A stretch of 64,000 nucleotides of DNA from Gemmatimonadota bacterium (GTDB taxonomy: Bacteria; Gemmatimonadota; Gemmatimonadetes; Gemmatimonadales; Gemmatimonadaceae). Positions 32,074 to 42,131 of this stretch are shown here, piece after piece (positions within the stretch are counted from its first letter, which is position 1; every line of letters begins with the position of its first letter). Both the position numbers and the translations under genes were made by a program. Below the pieces are notes generated by a model. The model was not told the DNA's origin and made no database searches. It was given only the letters and a program-made list of their open reading frames with translations. The stretch is taken from NCBI GenBank assembly GCA_021413975.1, contig JAIOPJ010000054.1:124001-188000 (forward strand), in the 5' to 3' direction.

Positions 32074-33000
32074 TCACCCGAAGATCGAGCGGGCGACGAA
32101 GAGCACGTTCGCCGGACGTTCGGCCAGGCGGCGCATGTACCAGCGGAACCAGGCGTTGCCGTAGCTGATCAGCGTGGCGACCGCGTGACCCTCGCGGCGG
32201 AAGCGCGCCTGCTCCTTCTCGCGGATCCCGTAGAGCATGTGGATCTCGTACTTCCCCTTCTCGAGCCGGATCCCGTCGGCGTAGGAGATGAGGCGCTCGA
32301 GCAGCGGGATGTCGTGCGTGCCGAGGATCGGCGTGCACTCGCCGGTCTTGGCCCAGTCGAGCATGGTGCGCGAGATCGCCTCGAAGGCCGCGTCGGTGTC
32401 GCTCTTCTTGGGGAAGGCGACCGCGGCCGGCTCGGCGTAGGCGCCCTTGACCAAGCGGATGACGGGCTTGAGCGGCCGCAGCCGCTCGAGGTCCTTCGGC
32501 GTGCGGAAGAGGTACGCCTGCAGCGCGAGGCCGGTGCTCGGGTGCTTCTTCTTCACGGTCTCGTAGAGCGCGAGCGTGCGATCGACGTAGGTGGAATCCT
32601 CCATGTCGATCCAGAGCGCCGCACCGACCGACTCCGCCTTGGCGGCGAGCGCGAGGCAGTGCTCGAGGCACTTGGCCTCCGACTGGTCCAGCCCGAGCTG
32701 CGTGGGCTTGATGCTCACCTGCGCCGGAAGGCCGCGCGCCTTGAGTTGGTCGAAGAACCAGAGGTAATGATCGCGGACGGCGTCGGCCTCGGCGATGTTG
32801 GTGATCGCCTCGCCGAGCTTGGTGAAGAGGAGCTTGCGTCCGTCCTTGGCGAGCGCCGCGCCGGCGTCGAGGGCATCCTCGGGTCGCTCGCCGGGCATGA
32901 AGGCCTTGGTGGCGCGCTTCACCACGCGGCTCTTCAAGGCGAACTGGTTGATCGTGGGGCTCTGCGCGGCGGCGAGGAGGATCGATCGGGCGATTGACAT
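32074..33000 (-). CDS. Monofunctional proline dehydrogenase
   Basis: This 308-aa FAD-dependent proline dehydrogenase oxidises L-proline to pyrroline-5-carboxylate, passing electrons to quinone. Barrel motifs are visible: VSIKPTQLGLD, WIDMEDSTYVD, IRLVKGAYAEP, LGTHD, and the C-terminal substrate-binding stretch WYMRRLAERPAN. The start is ATG 33000 (MSIARSILLAAAQ). It lacks the P5C dehydrogenase domain of PutA. No catalytically intact P5CDH is seen in the window; the nearest ALDH homologue (4.0-5.6 kb) lacks its cysteine. Confidence 0.9.
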   Translation of the reverse strand: MSIARSILLAAAQSPTINQFALKSRVVKRATKAFMPGERPEDALDAGAALAKDGRKLLFTKLGEAITNIAEADAVRDHYLWFFDQLKARGLPAQVSIKPTQLGLDQSEAKCLEHCLALAAKAESVGAALWIDMEDSTYVDRTLALYETVKKKHPSTGLALQAYLFRTPKDLERLRPLKPVIRLVKGAYAEPAAVAFPKKSDTDAAFEAISRTMLDWAKTGECTPILGTHDIPLLERLISYADGIRLEKGKYEIHMLYGIREKEQARFRREGHAVATLISYGNAWFRWYMRRLAERPANVLFVARSIFG

Positions 33001-33163
33001 GATCGGGGGAGATGGTGTTGGCGTGCCGGAGGGGCTCAGCGCCGCTGGCGGCACGGGATGAAAACTACTTGGGACGGACCGTTCGCGCCGACGCCGGCTG
33101 GCGCAGCCTCATGGACGCCCCGCAACTTCCGGTGCCGCAACCCTCATTGCACAGGGAGTCCAG

Positions 33164-33976
33164 ATGCACCGTCTCGCCCTTCGGGCCGTCATCGTCGTTT
33201 CACTGGCCTGCCTGGCGACGCCAGCGGCCGCACAGGCCCCGGCCGCGCGGGGCACGGTCCTGGGCGACCTCACCTGGATCGAGGCCGAGAAGCTCCTCAC
33301 GCCCGACGCCGTGGTGGTCATCCCGCTCGGCGCCGAGTCCAAGGAGCATGGCCCGCATCTCCGCCTCGACAACGACTTCCAGCTCGCCGAGTACTTCCGG
33401 GGCAGGGTCCTGACGGCGTCGAACGTGATCATGGCGCCGACGATCAACTACAACTTCTATCCCGCGTTCCGCGAGTATCCCGGCTCCACGCATCTCCGGC
33501 TGGAGACCGCCCGCGACCTCGTCGTCGACATCGTACGAAGCCTCGCCGCGTACGGCCCCAAGCGGTTCTACGTGCTCAACACGGGCGTCTCCACGCAGCG
33601 GCCGCTCGTCGCCGCCGCGGAGGTGCTCAGGGCCGAGGGGATCATGTTCTCGTTCACGAACATCCTCGAGGTCGCGGGTCCGGCCGAGGCGCAGGTGAAG
33701 CGGCAGGCACGCGGCACCCACGCCGACGAGATCGAGACCTCGATGATGTTGTACATGCACCCCGAGCGCGTGGAGATGTCCAAGGCCGTGCGCGACGACT
33801 CGCCGCAGGGCACCGGGGGGCTCACGCGGGTGGCAGGAGGGGCCGGGACCTATTCGCCGTCGGGCGTCTGGGGCGATGCCACGCTCGCGACGCGCGAGAA
33901 GGGGCGCGTGGTGGTGGAGGCGATGGTGGCGGGGATCCTGCGCGAGATCGAGGTGCTCCGCACCGCGCCGCGATAG
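33164..33976 (+). CDS. Exported creatininase-family amidohydrolase
   Basis: This 270-aa protein has a signal peptide (ALRAVIVVSLACLATPAAAQ) and a creatininase fold. Metal-binding residues are in IPLGAESKEHGPHLRLDND and THADEIETSMML, which match the family pattern of Glu, His, Asp and His/Glu ligands. Members hydrolyse cyclic amides such as creatinine or act in cofactor maturation; the substrate here is unknown. AGGGAG lies just before ATG 33164. It is a single-gene unit, divergent from proline dehydrogenase across 163 bp in which I see no other gene. Confidence 0.85.
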   Translation: MHRLALRAVIVVSLACLATPAAAQAPAARGTVLGDLTWIEAEKLLTPDAVVVIPLGAESKEHGPHLRLDNDFQLAEYFRGRVLTASNVIMAPTINYNFYPAFREYPGSTHLRLETARDLVVDIVRSLAAYGPKRFYVLNTGVSTQRPLVAAAEVLRAEGIMFSFTNILEVAGPAEAQVKRQARGTHADEIETSMMLYMHPERVEMSKAVRDDSPQGTGGLTRVAGGAGTYSPSGVWGDATLATREKGRVVVEAMVAGILREIEVLRTAPR

Positions 33977-34064
33977 GGAGCGGCACGCCCGCCGCCGACT
34001 GACGCCGAGGCGGTCTCATCTCGCCCGCTATGGACTGTCACCGTGCGGCCCCTCATCGTAAAGG

Positions 34065-37000
34065 ATGAGCATTCCCCGTCTCCTCCCGTTCGCGGTCGCC
34101 GGGGCAACGGCGTTCGCCCTGCACGCGGCGCCGCTCCGCGTGATCCGTTCCACTCCCACCGGTGTCGCCGATCCGGTGACGGAGATCTCGGTCAGCTTCG
34201 ACCGGCCGGTCGCCGGCTCGATCGAGCGTGCGGTGGATCCGGCGACGGTGCTCAGGATCACGCCGGCGATCGAAGGACGGTTCGAGTGGCGCGATCCCGT
34301 GACCGTGCGCTTCGTGCCCAAGGGCCGACTCCCCGCCGACCTGCGCGTGACCGTGGAGGTGGGCACCGACTTCGCGGCGATGGACGGCAACCGGCTCGCC
34401 GAGCCGCACCGCTTCGCGTTCCGCGTGCGCGGGCCGCGGCTCCTCACGGGATCGCCGGTGGGTGAGGACGCGTCGGCGGCGCATGTGACGCCGGCGCAGC
34501 GGTTCGAGGTGGTCTACTCCGATTCGGTCGACGCGGCGCGGCTGGCCGAGGTCGCGTTCATCGAGATGGCCGCGACCTGCACGCCAAGAGTGCTGCGGAT
34601 GCGGGCCGCGGGCCAGCGGCGCATCGAACAGAAGGACGGCTGGGACTTCCTCAATGCCGGTGGCTACGCTCGCGAGCGCTCGCTCGACTCGCTCCGGCGC
34701 GTGATCGCCCTGGTGCCGCGCACGCCCGTCCCGCGCGGCTGCGCCGGCGAGTTGGTGCTCCCCGAGGAACTGTCGGCGATCGCTCCCGCGGTGCCGAAAC
34801 GCTGGGGGTTCCGGTCGTATGGGGCGCTCGCGCTCAGCAGCGCGACCTGTGCGGCGGGCGGGTGGTGCCCGCGAGGCCCGGTCTCGGTCTCGTTCTCCAA
34901 TCCGGTCTCCGGAGAACAGCTGCTGCGGTACGTGAAGCTCATCCCGGCGGTGCCGCTGGTGGTGCGCGACTCGACCGCCGTGAGCACCACCTGGGTATTG
35001 GAGGGACAGCTCACGCCACGCACCGCGTACGCGATCGTGGTCGACACCGCATTGCGCGACGTGTTCGGCCAGCGCATCACCGGCAACCCTGCTGCCGCGG
35101 TGCTGACCACCGGTTACGAGCCGTACGTGAACTATCCCTACGGCCGCCAGACGGTGGAGCGCGTGGGCTTCCGCACGCTGCCGGTGCAACATGCGAATGC
35201 CGACACGCTGGTGGCCGTGGTCGCGCCGGTGCCGCGTCGGCTCGAGAAGGAGTTCCTCGCGCGTGGCTCGTGGGGGTACGGCCAGATCTGGGACTCCGTC
35301 GCCGCACTCGGCGTGGTGCGACGGATCCCCGTCACGGCGGGGCGCGATCGCGGCTCGCTCACGGGTCTCTCGCTCCCGGTCGCCGACGCGACGCGCGCGG
35401 ATGCGCCGACGCTCTACGCGGTGAAGGTCGGCGGCAGCGCCCTCGCGAAAGGTGACGCCGGCCTCGCCAACGCGACCATCGCGCTCGTGCAGGTCACCGA
35501 TCTCGGCGTCACGGCCAGGCTCGGTGCGCAGGAGGGGATGGTGTGGGTGACCGGCGTGAGCGACGGCAAGCCGAGGGCGAACGCCGAGGTCACGCTGCAC
35601 GGGCCGGACGGCGCGGTGCTCGCGACGGCACGTACCGATGCGCAGGGGCTCGCGCAGCTGCGCGACTTCGCCGAGACGCTCGCTCCCCCCGATGCCGAGG
35701 ACGGCGAGTACGAATCGCCCGAGGGCGGTTACGTGGCGGTGCGATCGGGAAGCGACCGCGCGCTCGTGGCGGTGAACCAGTACGACGAGGACCTCAACTC
35801 GTGGAGCTTCGGTATCGGCTCGGCCTGGGGCGGTGACCGGTTCCCGATCGCCGGCGCGGTCTTCGCCGAGCGCGGGATCTACCGCCCGGGGGAGCAGGTG
35901 CATCTCAAGGCGATCGTGCGCGCGGGGCCACTCGGCGCGCTCCGTCGCCCGGCGCGCGTCGACTCGGTCCGCTGGGTGCTGAGCGACCGTGAGGACAACG
36001 ACACCTTCACGCGCACGGCCGCGCTCTCGGACTTCGGGACCGCGCAGCATGTCGTCGAGTTGCCGGCGAACGCGCCCGTGGGAACGCACCGCGTGCGGAT
36101 CATGCTCAAGCGGCGCGGCGCGTGGCGCGCGATCGCGAGCACGAACTATCGCGTCGGCGAGTACCGTCCACCCGAGTTCCTCGTGGACCTCGCCGCGCGC
36201 ACGCCCACCGGTGCGCCCGGCGGCGACCTGCGGTTCGGCATCACGGCGCGCTACCTGTTCGGCGCACCGATGGCCAAGGCGCAGGTGAACTGGGAGGCGC
36301 GCGAGGAGCGCGTCTGGCCGTGGGAGCTCAGCATCCCCGGCCTCGATGGGTGGATGATCGGCAACAACACCTGGGACTCGTCCCGCGAGAGCGGGGTGGC
36401 GGGCAACTTCGCGAGTGGCGTCGACACGCTCGACGACCGTGGCGACCGGACGATCACCGTGCGGGTGCCCGCGCGGAGTTCGGGCGTGACCTCGCGCGTG
36501 GTGCTCGCGGGGGCGGTCACCGACGTCAACCGGCAGGTGGTCGGCTCCGTGACGAGCGCGATCGTGCATCCGGCGCGCTTCTACATCGCGAGTCGCGTGG
36601 CCGGTGCGAGCTGGTTCTGGCGCGCCGACGACACGCAGCGCGTCCAGGTGCGCACGGTGCGCCCCGATGGCGCGACCGAGACCGGCGTGCGGGTCACGGG
36701 GCAGATCGTGCGGCGCGAGTGGCACCGTGTGCGCCGCGAGCGCAACGGCGTCGCCGAGATGATCGCCGAGTGGGTGACCGACACGGTCGGCACGTGCAAC
36801 GTCATCACCGCCGCCGAGCCGGTGGAGTGCGCGGTCACGCCGCGCGGCGGCGGCGTGCACACGATCGAGTTCCGCGCCGTGGACGCCGATGGGCGCGCCG
36901 CGGTCACCTCGTTCAGCCGCTGGGTCACCGGCCCCGGCTTCGTGCCTTGGAGCGACGAGACGCAGTTCAAGATGGAGCTGCTCGCCGACCGTGACCGCTA

Positions 37001-39776
37001 CGCGGTGGGCGACACGGCGACGGTGATGATCGCCTCGCCCTTCACCGATGCCGAGGCCTGGGTGACGGTGGAGCGCGAGCAGATCATCGATCAACGCCGG
37101 ATCCGCATCACCTCGGGGTCGCAGACGATCAAGGTCCCGATCACCGAGGCCTTCGTCCCCAATGCGTTCGTCTCGGTGGTCGTGGTCCGCGGGCGCAGCG
37201 CGCCGCCGGGGAAGCTCGACGACCCGGGCCGTCCGACCATGCGCGTGGGATACGTGGAGCTGCGCGTCACGCCCGAGATCAAGCGGCTGCGCGTGGGGCT
37301 CACGCTCAGCAAGCCGGACTATCGGCCGGGTGACACTGCGGTCGTGAAGGTCGCCGTGCGCGATGTGCGCGGGGTCGGCGCACGGTCCGAGGTCGCACTC
37401 TGGGCGGTGGATGAAGGCGTGCTGGCCCTCACCGGTTACAAGACCCCCGATCCGCTCGACCTGATCTATCGCCGTCGCGACCTCGGCATGCGCCTCGCGA
37501 GCAATCTCGTGTCCGTGACGCCGCAGGTGGCCGAAGGGGAGAAGGGACGTCGCGCCCCCGGCGGCGGCGGGGGCGCCGACGGTGCCGAGGTCCTGCGCTC
37601 GAAGTTCAAGACGACCGCCTTCTACCTCGGAGACGTCGTCACCGACTCGGCGGGCAACGCCGAGACACGGGCGAAACTTCCCGACAACCTCACGACCTTC
37701 CGTCTCATGGCGGTCGCGGTCACCGAGTCCGATCGCTACGGCAGCGGCGAGTCGCCGATGCTCGTCACGCGGCCCGTCGTGGCGCGGCCGGCACTGCCGC
37801 GTTTCGTGCGCCCCGGCGACACCCTGCAGGCCGGCACGGTGGTCAATCGCCGCGACGGCACCGTGGCGCAGGCGACGGTGAAGGCGCAATCCACCGGGGT
37901 GCGACTGCTCGGAGCGGCCGAACGGACGGTGGCGCTCGCCGCCGGTCGCGGAGGTGAGGCCCGGTTCCGCTACGTCGCCGTGCCGGGCGACAGCGCGGCC
38001 TTCCGGTTCGACGTGCGCTCGGCGCGCGACGTGGACGCCGTGCGCGTGGCGGTGCCGGTGAAGCCCGACTTCTTCGCTCGCAGCCACGTCATCGCCGGGA
38101 TGCTCCGCGACACGGCCACGGTGGAGTTCGCGCTGCCGGCGGGGATCGATCCCGCACGCTCGCGGATCACGATCAGCATGGGCAACACGCCGATGGCGAT
38201 CGTGCGCGGCATCCGTGGTGCGCTCAAGGTCTACGAGTACGAGTGCACGGAACAGATCTCGAGCCGGGTGACGCCATTGCTGGCGTTGCTCCGCGCCGAG
38301 GGAGCGCTCACGCCGGCCGAACGCGTGACGGCGCGCGCCGAGATCGCGCGCGGCATCGCCGTGCTGCTGGGGCGGCAGCGCGCGGACGGCGGCATAGGGT
38401 ACTGGGGATCGGGCGACTGGACGACGCCCTGGCTCACCGCCTACGCCGCCGGCGTGATCGCGGAAGCGAAGGACCTGGGGATCGCGGTGGATTCGCTGCC
38501 GCTCTCGCGTCTCACCGAGTACCTGCGGACGGCGTTGCGCGAGGCGCCGGCCGACAAGGGCCCCCTCTCATATTGGTACGATCGGCGCGCGACGCGCCTC
38601 GCCGACCAGGTGGCCGCGGCCGATGTGCTGAGCCGCCTGGGCGCAGCCGACCGGCCGGCCGAGAACGAACTGCTGCGCAACGCGCCGCAGATGCTGCGCG
38701 AGGATCGGATCCGGCTCGCCGAACTGCTCGCGCGCCGTGGCGCGACCGACGATGCCAAGCGCCTGCTCACGCCGGTCTGGGCGCAGGTCCGCATGGACGG
38801 GAGGTCGGCCGCGCTCCCCGCCGACACCACGCACTGGTACTTCAACTCGACCACGCGCGAGACCGCGCGCTTGCTCACGGCGACGCTCGCCGCCGATCCG
38901 GGGCATGCGCTCGTGGGCCCGCTCGTGGAGTGGCTCAGCGTGTCGCGCGCCGACCGGTACTGGTCGAACACGCAGGATCTGGCCGCGGCCGTGCGCGCGA
39001 TCGCGATGTACGATGCGCGCGTCCGCGCCGAGGCGCCGCGCCCGGTCGTCGTCCGCAGCGGTGCGCGGCAGGTGTTGCGCACCGTGACGGCGCGGGGCGA
39101 CACCACGTTGGCGGTCGCGCCGCTGCTCGGGCCGGTGCGCGACGAGACGCGCACGTTGCGGCTCTCGCTGAGTGCCGAGGGTGCGTCGGCGCTGCCGAGC
39201 TACTATCACGTGACCGTGAACGAGGTGCCGTTGGCGCCGCCCGTCCGTCCCGCCGACGCGGGGATCCGCGTGGAGCGCTGGTACGAGCGGTACAACGACG
39301 CGCGGCCGGTGACGAGCGTGGTGGAGGGCGAGTTGGTGCGCGTCCGGCTCCGTATCACGGTACCGGTGGAGCGCCGGTTCGTCGTGGTCGACGATGCGTT
39401 GCCGGCAGGACTCGAGGCGATCGATCTCAGCCTGCGCACGTCGGCGGTGGCGGGAGGACCGGGAGCTTCGGCCGCGCAGTCACGCGATCCGGACGCGGAG
39501 GGCGACGCGGAGGGTGAGGAGGAGAGCGGCATCGGCTACGGCCGCTACGAGGGCGGCTGGTGGTCGCCATGGGACTTCCGGGAGATCCGCGACGATCGCG
39601 TGGTCTGGTCCGCGTCGTGGCTCTGGAAGGGGACGTGGGACATCAGCTACATCGCACGTGCGACCACGCCGGGAACGTTCGTGCGGCCGCCGGCGCGCGC
39701 CGAGGAGATGTATGACCCGGGCGTGAACGGTCGCAGCGACGGCGGTCGCTTCACCGTGACGCCAAAGGCGCCGTGA
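34065..39776 (+). CDS. Bacterial alpha-2-macroglobulin
   Basis: This 1903-aa envelope protein is predicted to trap foreign proteases. The N terminus is hydrophobic (LLPFAVAGATAFALHAA). Successive MG beta-sandwich domains follow, including ERGIYRPGEQVHLKAIVR, then the bait/ANA region (LPDNLTTFRLMAVAVTESDRYG) and a thioester domain with CTEQ in VYEYECTEQISSRVTPLLAL, matching the reactive Cys-x-Glu-Gln. An alpha-alpha barrel and receptor-binding-like C terminus complete it. The stop overlaps the GTG of the PBP1C gene, reproducing the known partnership in which PBP1C repairs peptidoglycan while A2M protects. Start ATG 34065 has AAAGG very close upstream. Confidence 0.93.
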   Translation: MSIPRLLPFAVAGATAFALHAAPLRVIRSTPTGVADPVTEISVSFDRPVAGSIERAVDPATVLRITPAIEGRFEWRDPVTVRFVPKGRLPADLRVTVEVGTDFAAMDGNRLAEPHRFAFRVRGPRLLTGSPVGEDASAAHVTPAQRFEVVYSDSVDAARLAEVAFIEMAATCTPRVLRMRAAGQRRIEQKDGWDFLNAGGYARERSLDSLRRVIALVPRTPVPRGCAGELVLPEELSAIAPAVPKRWGFRSYGALALSSATCAAGGWCPRGPVSVSFSNPVSGEQLLRYVKLIPAVPLVVRDSTAVSTTWVLEGQLTPRTAYAIVVDTALRDVFGQRITGNPAAAVLTTGYEPYVNYPYGRQTVERVGFRTLPVQHANADTLVAVVAPVPRRLEKEFLARGSWGYGQIWDSVAALGVVRRIPVTAGRDRGSLTGLSLPVADATRADAPTLYAVKVGGSALAKGDAGLANATIALVQVTDLGVTARLGAQEGMVWVTGVSDGKPRANAEVTLHGPDGAVLATARTDAQGLAQLRDFAETLAPPDAEDGEYESPEGGYVAVRSGSDRALVAVNQYDEDLNSWSFGIGSAWGGDRFPIAGAVFAERGIYRPGEQVHLKAIVRAGPLGALRRPARVDSVRWVLSDREDNDTFTRTAALSDFGTAQHVVELPANAPVGTHRVRIMLKRRGAWRAIASTNYRVGEYRPPEFLVDLAARTPTGAPGGDLRFGITARYLFGAPMAKAQVNWEAREERVWPWELSIPGLDGWMIGNNTWDSSRESGVAGNFASGVDTLDDRGDRTITVRVPARSSGVTSRVVLAGAVTDVNRQVVGSVTSAIVHPARFYIASRVAGASWFWRADDTQRVQVRTVRPDGATETGVRVTGQIVRREWHRVRRERNGVAEMIAEWVTDTVGTCNVITAAEPVECAVTPRGGGVHTIEFRAVDADGRAAVTSFSRWVTGPGFVPWSDETQFKMELLADRDRYAVGDTATVMIASPFTDAEAWVTVEREQIIDQRRIRITSGSQTIKVPITEAFVPNAFVSVVVVRGRSAPPGKLDDPGRPTMRVGYVELRVTPEIKRLRVGLTLSKPDYRPGDTAVVKVAVRDVRGVGARSEVALWAVDEGVLALTGYKTPDPLDLIYRRRDLGMRLASNLVSVTPQVAEGEKGRRAPGGGGGADGAEVLRSKFKTTAFYLGDVVTDSAGNAETRAKLPDNLTTFRLMAVAVTESDRYGSGESPMLVTRPVVARPALPRFVRPGDTLQAGTVVNRRDGTVAQATVKAQSTGVRLLGAAERTVALAAGRGGEARFRYVAVPGDSAAFRFDVRSARDVDAVRVAVPVKPDFFARSHVIAGMLRDTATVEFALPAGIDPARSRITISMGNTPMAIVRGIRGALKVYEYECTEQISSRVTPLLALLRAEGALTPAERVTARAEIARGIAVLLGRQRADGGIGYWGSGDWTTPWLTAYAAGVIAEAKDLGIAVDSLPLSRLTEYLRTALREAPADKGPLSYWYDRRATRLADQVAAADVLSRLGAADRPAENELLRNAPQMLREDRIRLAELLARRGATDDAKRLLTPVWAQVRMDGRSAALPADTTHWYFNSTTRETARLLTATLAADPGHALVGPLVEWLSVSRADRYWSNTQDLAAAVRAIAMYDARVRAEAPRPVVVRSGARQVLRTVTARGDTTLAVAPLLGPVRDETRTLRLSLSAEGASALPSYYHVTVNEVPLAPPVRPADAGIRVERWYERYNDARPVTSVVEGELVRVRLRITVPVERRFVVVDDALPAGLEAIDLSLRTSAVAGGPGASAAQSRDPDAEGDAEGEEESGIGYGRYEGGWWSPWDFREIRDDRVVWSASWLWKGTWDISYIARATTPGTFVRPPARAEEMYDPGVNGRSDGGRFTVTPKAP

Positions 39777-42124
39777 CGCGGTATCGTCGGGTCGTGGCGC
39801 TCGTTCGCCGTGCATTGCGGATCGGCGTGCTCGCGGTGCTGGCCGCGATGGTCGCGGGTGCCGGTGCGCTCGCGGTATGGGTGGTGCTCCCGTTGCCCGA
39901 CCACCTGCTCGATCCGCCGGTGGCACCGGGAGTGCGGATCCTCGACCGCAATGGCGTGCTCCTGCGGTCCACGCGCGCCGAGGACGGCACGCGTGGTCGC
40001 TGGGTGCCGCTGGCATCGATCGACCCCGACCTGATCGTCGCCTTCGTCGCCGTCGAGGACCGGCGCTTCTGGGATCATCATGGCGTGGACCTGCGCGCGG
40101 TCGCTCGCGCGGCGCGCGACGACTGGCGCGCCGAGCGGATCGTCTCCGGCGCGTCGACGATCAGCATGCAGCTCGCGCGGCTCCTCGACCCCGGCGCGCG
40201 CGGCTGGCGGAGCAAGCTCAGCGAGACCGCGTGGGCGTTGCGTCTCGAATGGCACCTGCCCAAGCAGGTGATCCTCGAGCAGTACCTCAATCGCGTGCAC
40301 CTCGGTCAGAACACCGCCGGCGTGGCCGCGGCGGCGGCGTACTACATGGGCGCGGCCGCCCACGAGCTCAGTGTCGGCGAGGCGGCGCTGCTGGCCGGGC
40401 TCGCCCACGCGCCGTCGCGCGACAACCCCGTCACGTCGCCGCGACGTGCGGTGGCACGGCGGCGCGTGGCGCTCGCCCGCATGGTGCGCGCCGGGGCAGT
40501 GCCCGAGGAGGTGGCCGCGCGCGCGAACGAGGAGCCCGCGCTCACGCGGCGCGCGCGCGCGCCGTTCCTCGCACCGCACTTCACCACGCGCGTGTTGCAG
40601 GAGCTGCCGGCCATCACCGGTGACATCACGCTCGGCACCACGATCGACGCCGCGTTGCAGAGCGAGCTCGAGGGCGAGGCACGCCAGGCGGTCTCGTTGC
40701 TCTCGGAGCGCGGTGTGAAGCAGGCGGCGATCGTCGTGCTCGACAACGCGACCGGCGGCGTGCTGGCCTGGGTGGGATCGCCCGACTTCTGGGAGCCGGC
40801 GGCGGGGCAGACCGACATGGTGACATCGGCGCGCCAACCCGGCTCGGCGCTCAAGCCGTTCCTCTACGCGCTCGCGTTCGATCGCGGCGTGACCGCGGCG
40901 ACCGTGCTCGCCGACGTGCCGACCTCGTTCACCACGGTGAACGGGACCTATCAGCCGCGCAATTACGACCGGCGGTTCCGCGGGCCGGTGCGGGCGCGCG
41001 AAGCGCTCGCGAGTTCGTACAACGTGCCGGCGGTGATCCTCGCGCAGCGCGTGGGGACCGGGGCGCTGCTGCACACGCTGCACCTCGCGGGGTTCGGGTC
41101 GCTCGCGCGCACGCCGGAGTACTACGGCCTCGGCCTCGCACTCGGCAATGGCGACGTGACGCTCATGGAGCTCGCGAACGGATATCGCGCGCTCGTGAAC
41201 GGCGGGACGTACGAGGGGTGGCACTGGCGGCAGGATGACGCCGCGGCTCCCGGCGATGGGCGGCGCGTGGTCTCACGCGCCGCGGCGACGCTCGTACTCG
41301 ATGTGCTCGCCGATCCGGCGGCCCGCGTGCCCGGCTTCGGCGTGATGACGCCGTTCGACTTCCCGTTCCCCGCCGCCGTGAAGACCGGCACGAGCCGCCA
41401 CTTCACCGACAACTGGGCGGTCGCGGTCACGGGGACCTTCACCGTCGCCGTCTGGGCCGGTGACGTTCGCGGTCGCCCCATGGAAGGCGTGAGTGGCGTG
41501 ACCGGGGCGGGTCCGTTGCTGCATCGCGCGGTGGTGCTCACCGCGGCGCGCTACGCTCCCGGCCTGCTGCCATCGCCGGCGGAGGCGTCGCTCACACCGG
41601 CCCGGATCTGCCGAGTGTCGGGTCTGCTCGCGACGACCGAGTGCCCGGGTATGCGTGAGTGGTTCGCCGCCGGCACCGCGCCGGTCGTGCGCGACGACTG
41701 GGTGCGCGCCGGCCGCGTGCGGTTGCCCGAGCAGTACGCGGCCTGGGTGGCTGACGCGGGACAGGGGTTCGTGATCGACCACGACCCGGACTGGGTCGAC
41801 CCGCGCGATCGCGTCGATGCGCCGCAGGCCGTCGGGCCTGCACCGACCAGGCCGCGAGTGACCAGTGCTCCTCGCCCGGAGCCCGCGGGTTTCCGCATCA
41901 CCTCGCCCGCCGATGGCGACGTCTACCGCATGCCGCCGGGAGTGCCTCGCGATTACGCGACCGTGGCGCTGCGTGCCGCAGGCGAGCCGGGCGAGGTCCG
42001 ATGGTTCGTGGACGGCGCGCCGCACGAGGCCCAGCGCTGGGAACTGCGACCGGGCGCGCACCTGATCCGCGCGGTGGCGGCCTCGGGGCGCGTGAACGAG
42101 GTGCGCATCCGGGTGGAGGAGTGA
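39773..42124 (+). CDS. pbpC: Penicillin-binding protein 1C
   Basis: This 783-aa bifunctional peptidoglycan synthase has one N-terminal membrane anchor (GVLAVLAAMVAGAGALAVWVV). The GT51 glycosyltransferase has EDRRFWDHHGVD and SGASTISMQLARLL. The transpeptidase has the nucleophile in RQPGSALKPF, SSYNVP as the SxN motif, and VKTGTSRHF. A C-terminal BiPBP_C domain (FRITSPADGDVYRMP) is specific to PBP1C. It overlaps the alpha-2-macroglobulin gene by GTGA, the same gene order as in Proteobacteria. Confidence 0.94.
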   Translation: MTRYRRVVALVRRALRIGVLAVLAAMVAGAGALAVWVVLPLPDHLLDPPVAPGVRILDRNGVLLRSTRAEDGTRGRWVPLASIDPDLIVAFVAVEDRRFWDHHGVDLRAVARAARDDWRAERIVSGASTISMQLARLLDPGARGWRSKLSETAWALRLEWHLPKQVILEQYLNRVHLGQNTAGVAAAAAYYMGAAAHELSVGEAALLAGLAHAPSRDNPVTSPRRAVARRRVALARMVRAGAVPEEVAARANEEPALTRRARAPFLAPHFTTRVLQELPAITGDITLGTTIDAALQSELEGEARQAVSLLSERGVKQAAIVVLDNATGGVLAWVGSPDFWEPAAGQTDMVTSARQPGSALKPFLYALAFDRGVTAATVLADVPTSFTTVNGTYQPRNYDRRFRGPVRAREALASSYNVPAVILAQRVGTGALLHTLHLAGFGSLARTPEYYGLGLALGNGDVTLMELANGYRALVNGGTYEGWHWRQDDAAAPGDGRRVVSRAAATLVLDVLADPAARVPGFGVMTPFDFPFPAAVKTGTSRHFTDNWAVAVTGTFTVAVWAGDVRGRPMEGVSGVTGAGPLLHRAVVLTAARYAPGLLPSPAEASLTPARICRVSGLLATTECPGMREWFAAGTAPVVRDDWVRAGRVRLPEQYAAWVADAGQGFVIDHDPDWVDPRDRVDAPQAVGPAPTRPRVTSAPRPEPAGFRITSPADGDVYRMPPGVPRDYATVALRAAGEPGEVRWFVDGAPHEAQRWELRPGAHLIRAVAASGRVNEVRIRVEE

Positions 42125-42131
42125 AGGGCGG

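Noticed and set aside
34053-38087. 1344-aa minus-strand ORF
   Set aside because: Antisense shadow of the alpha-2-macroglobulin gene.
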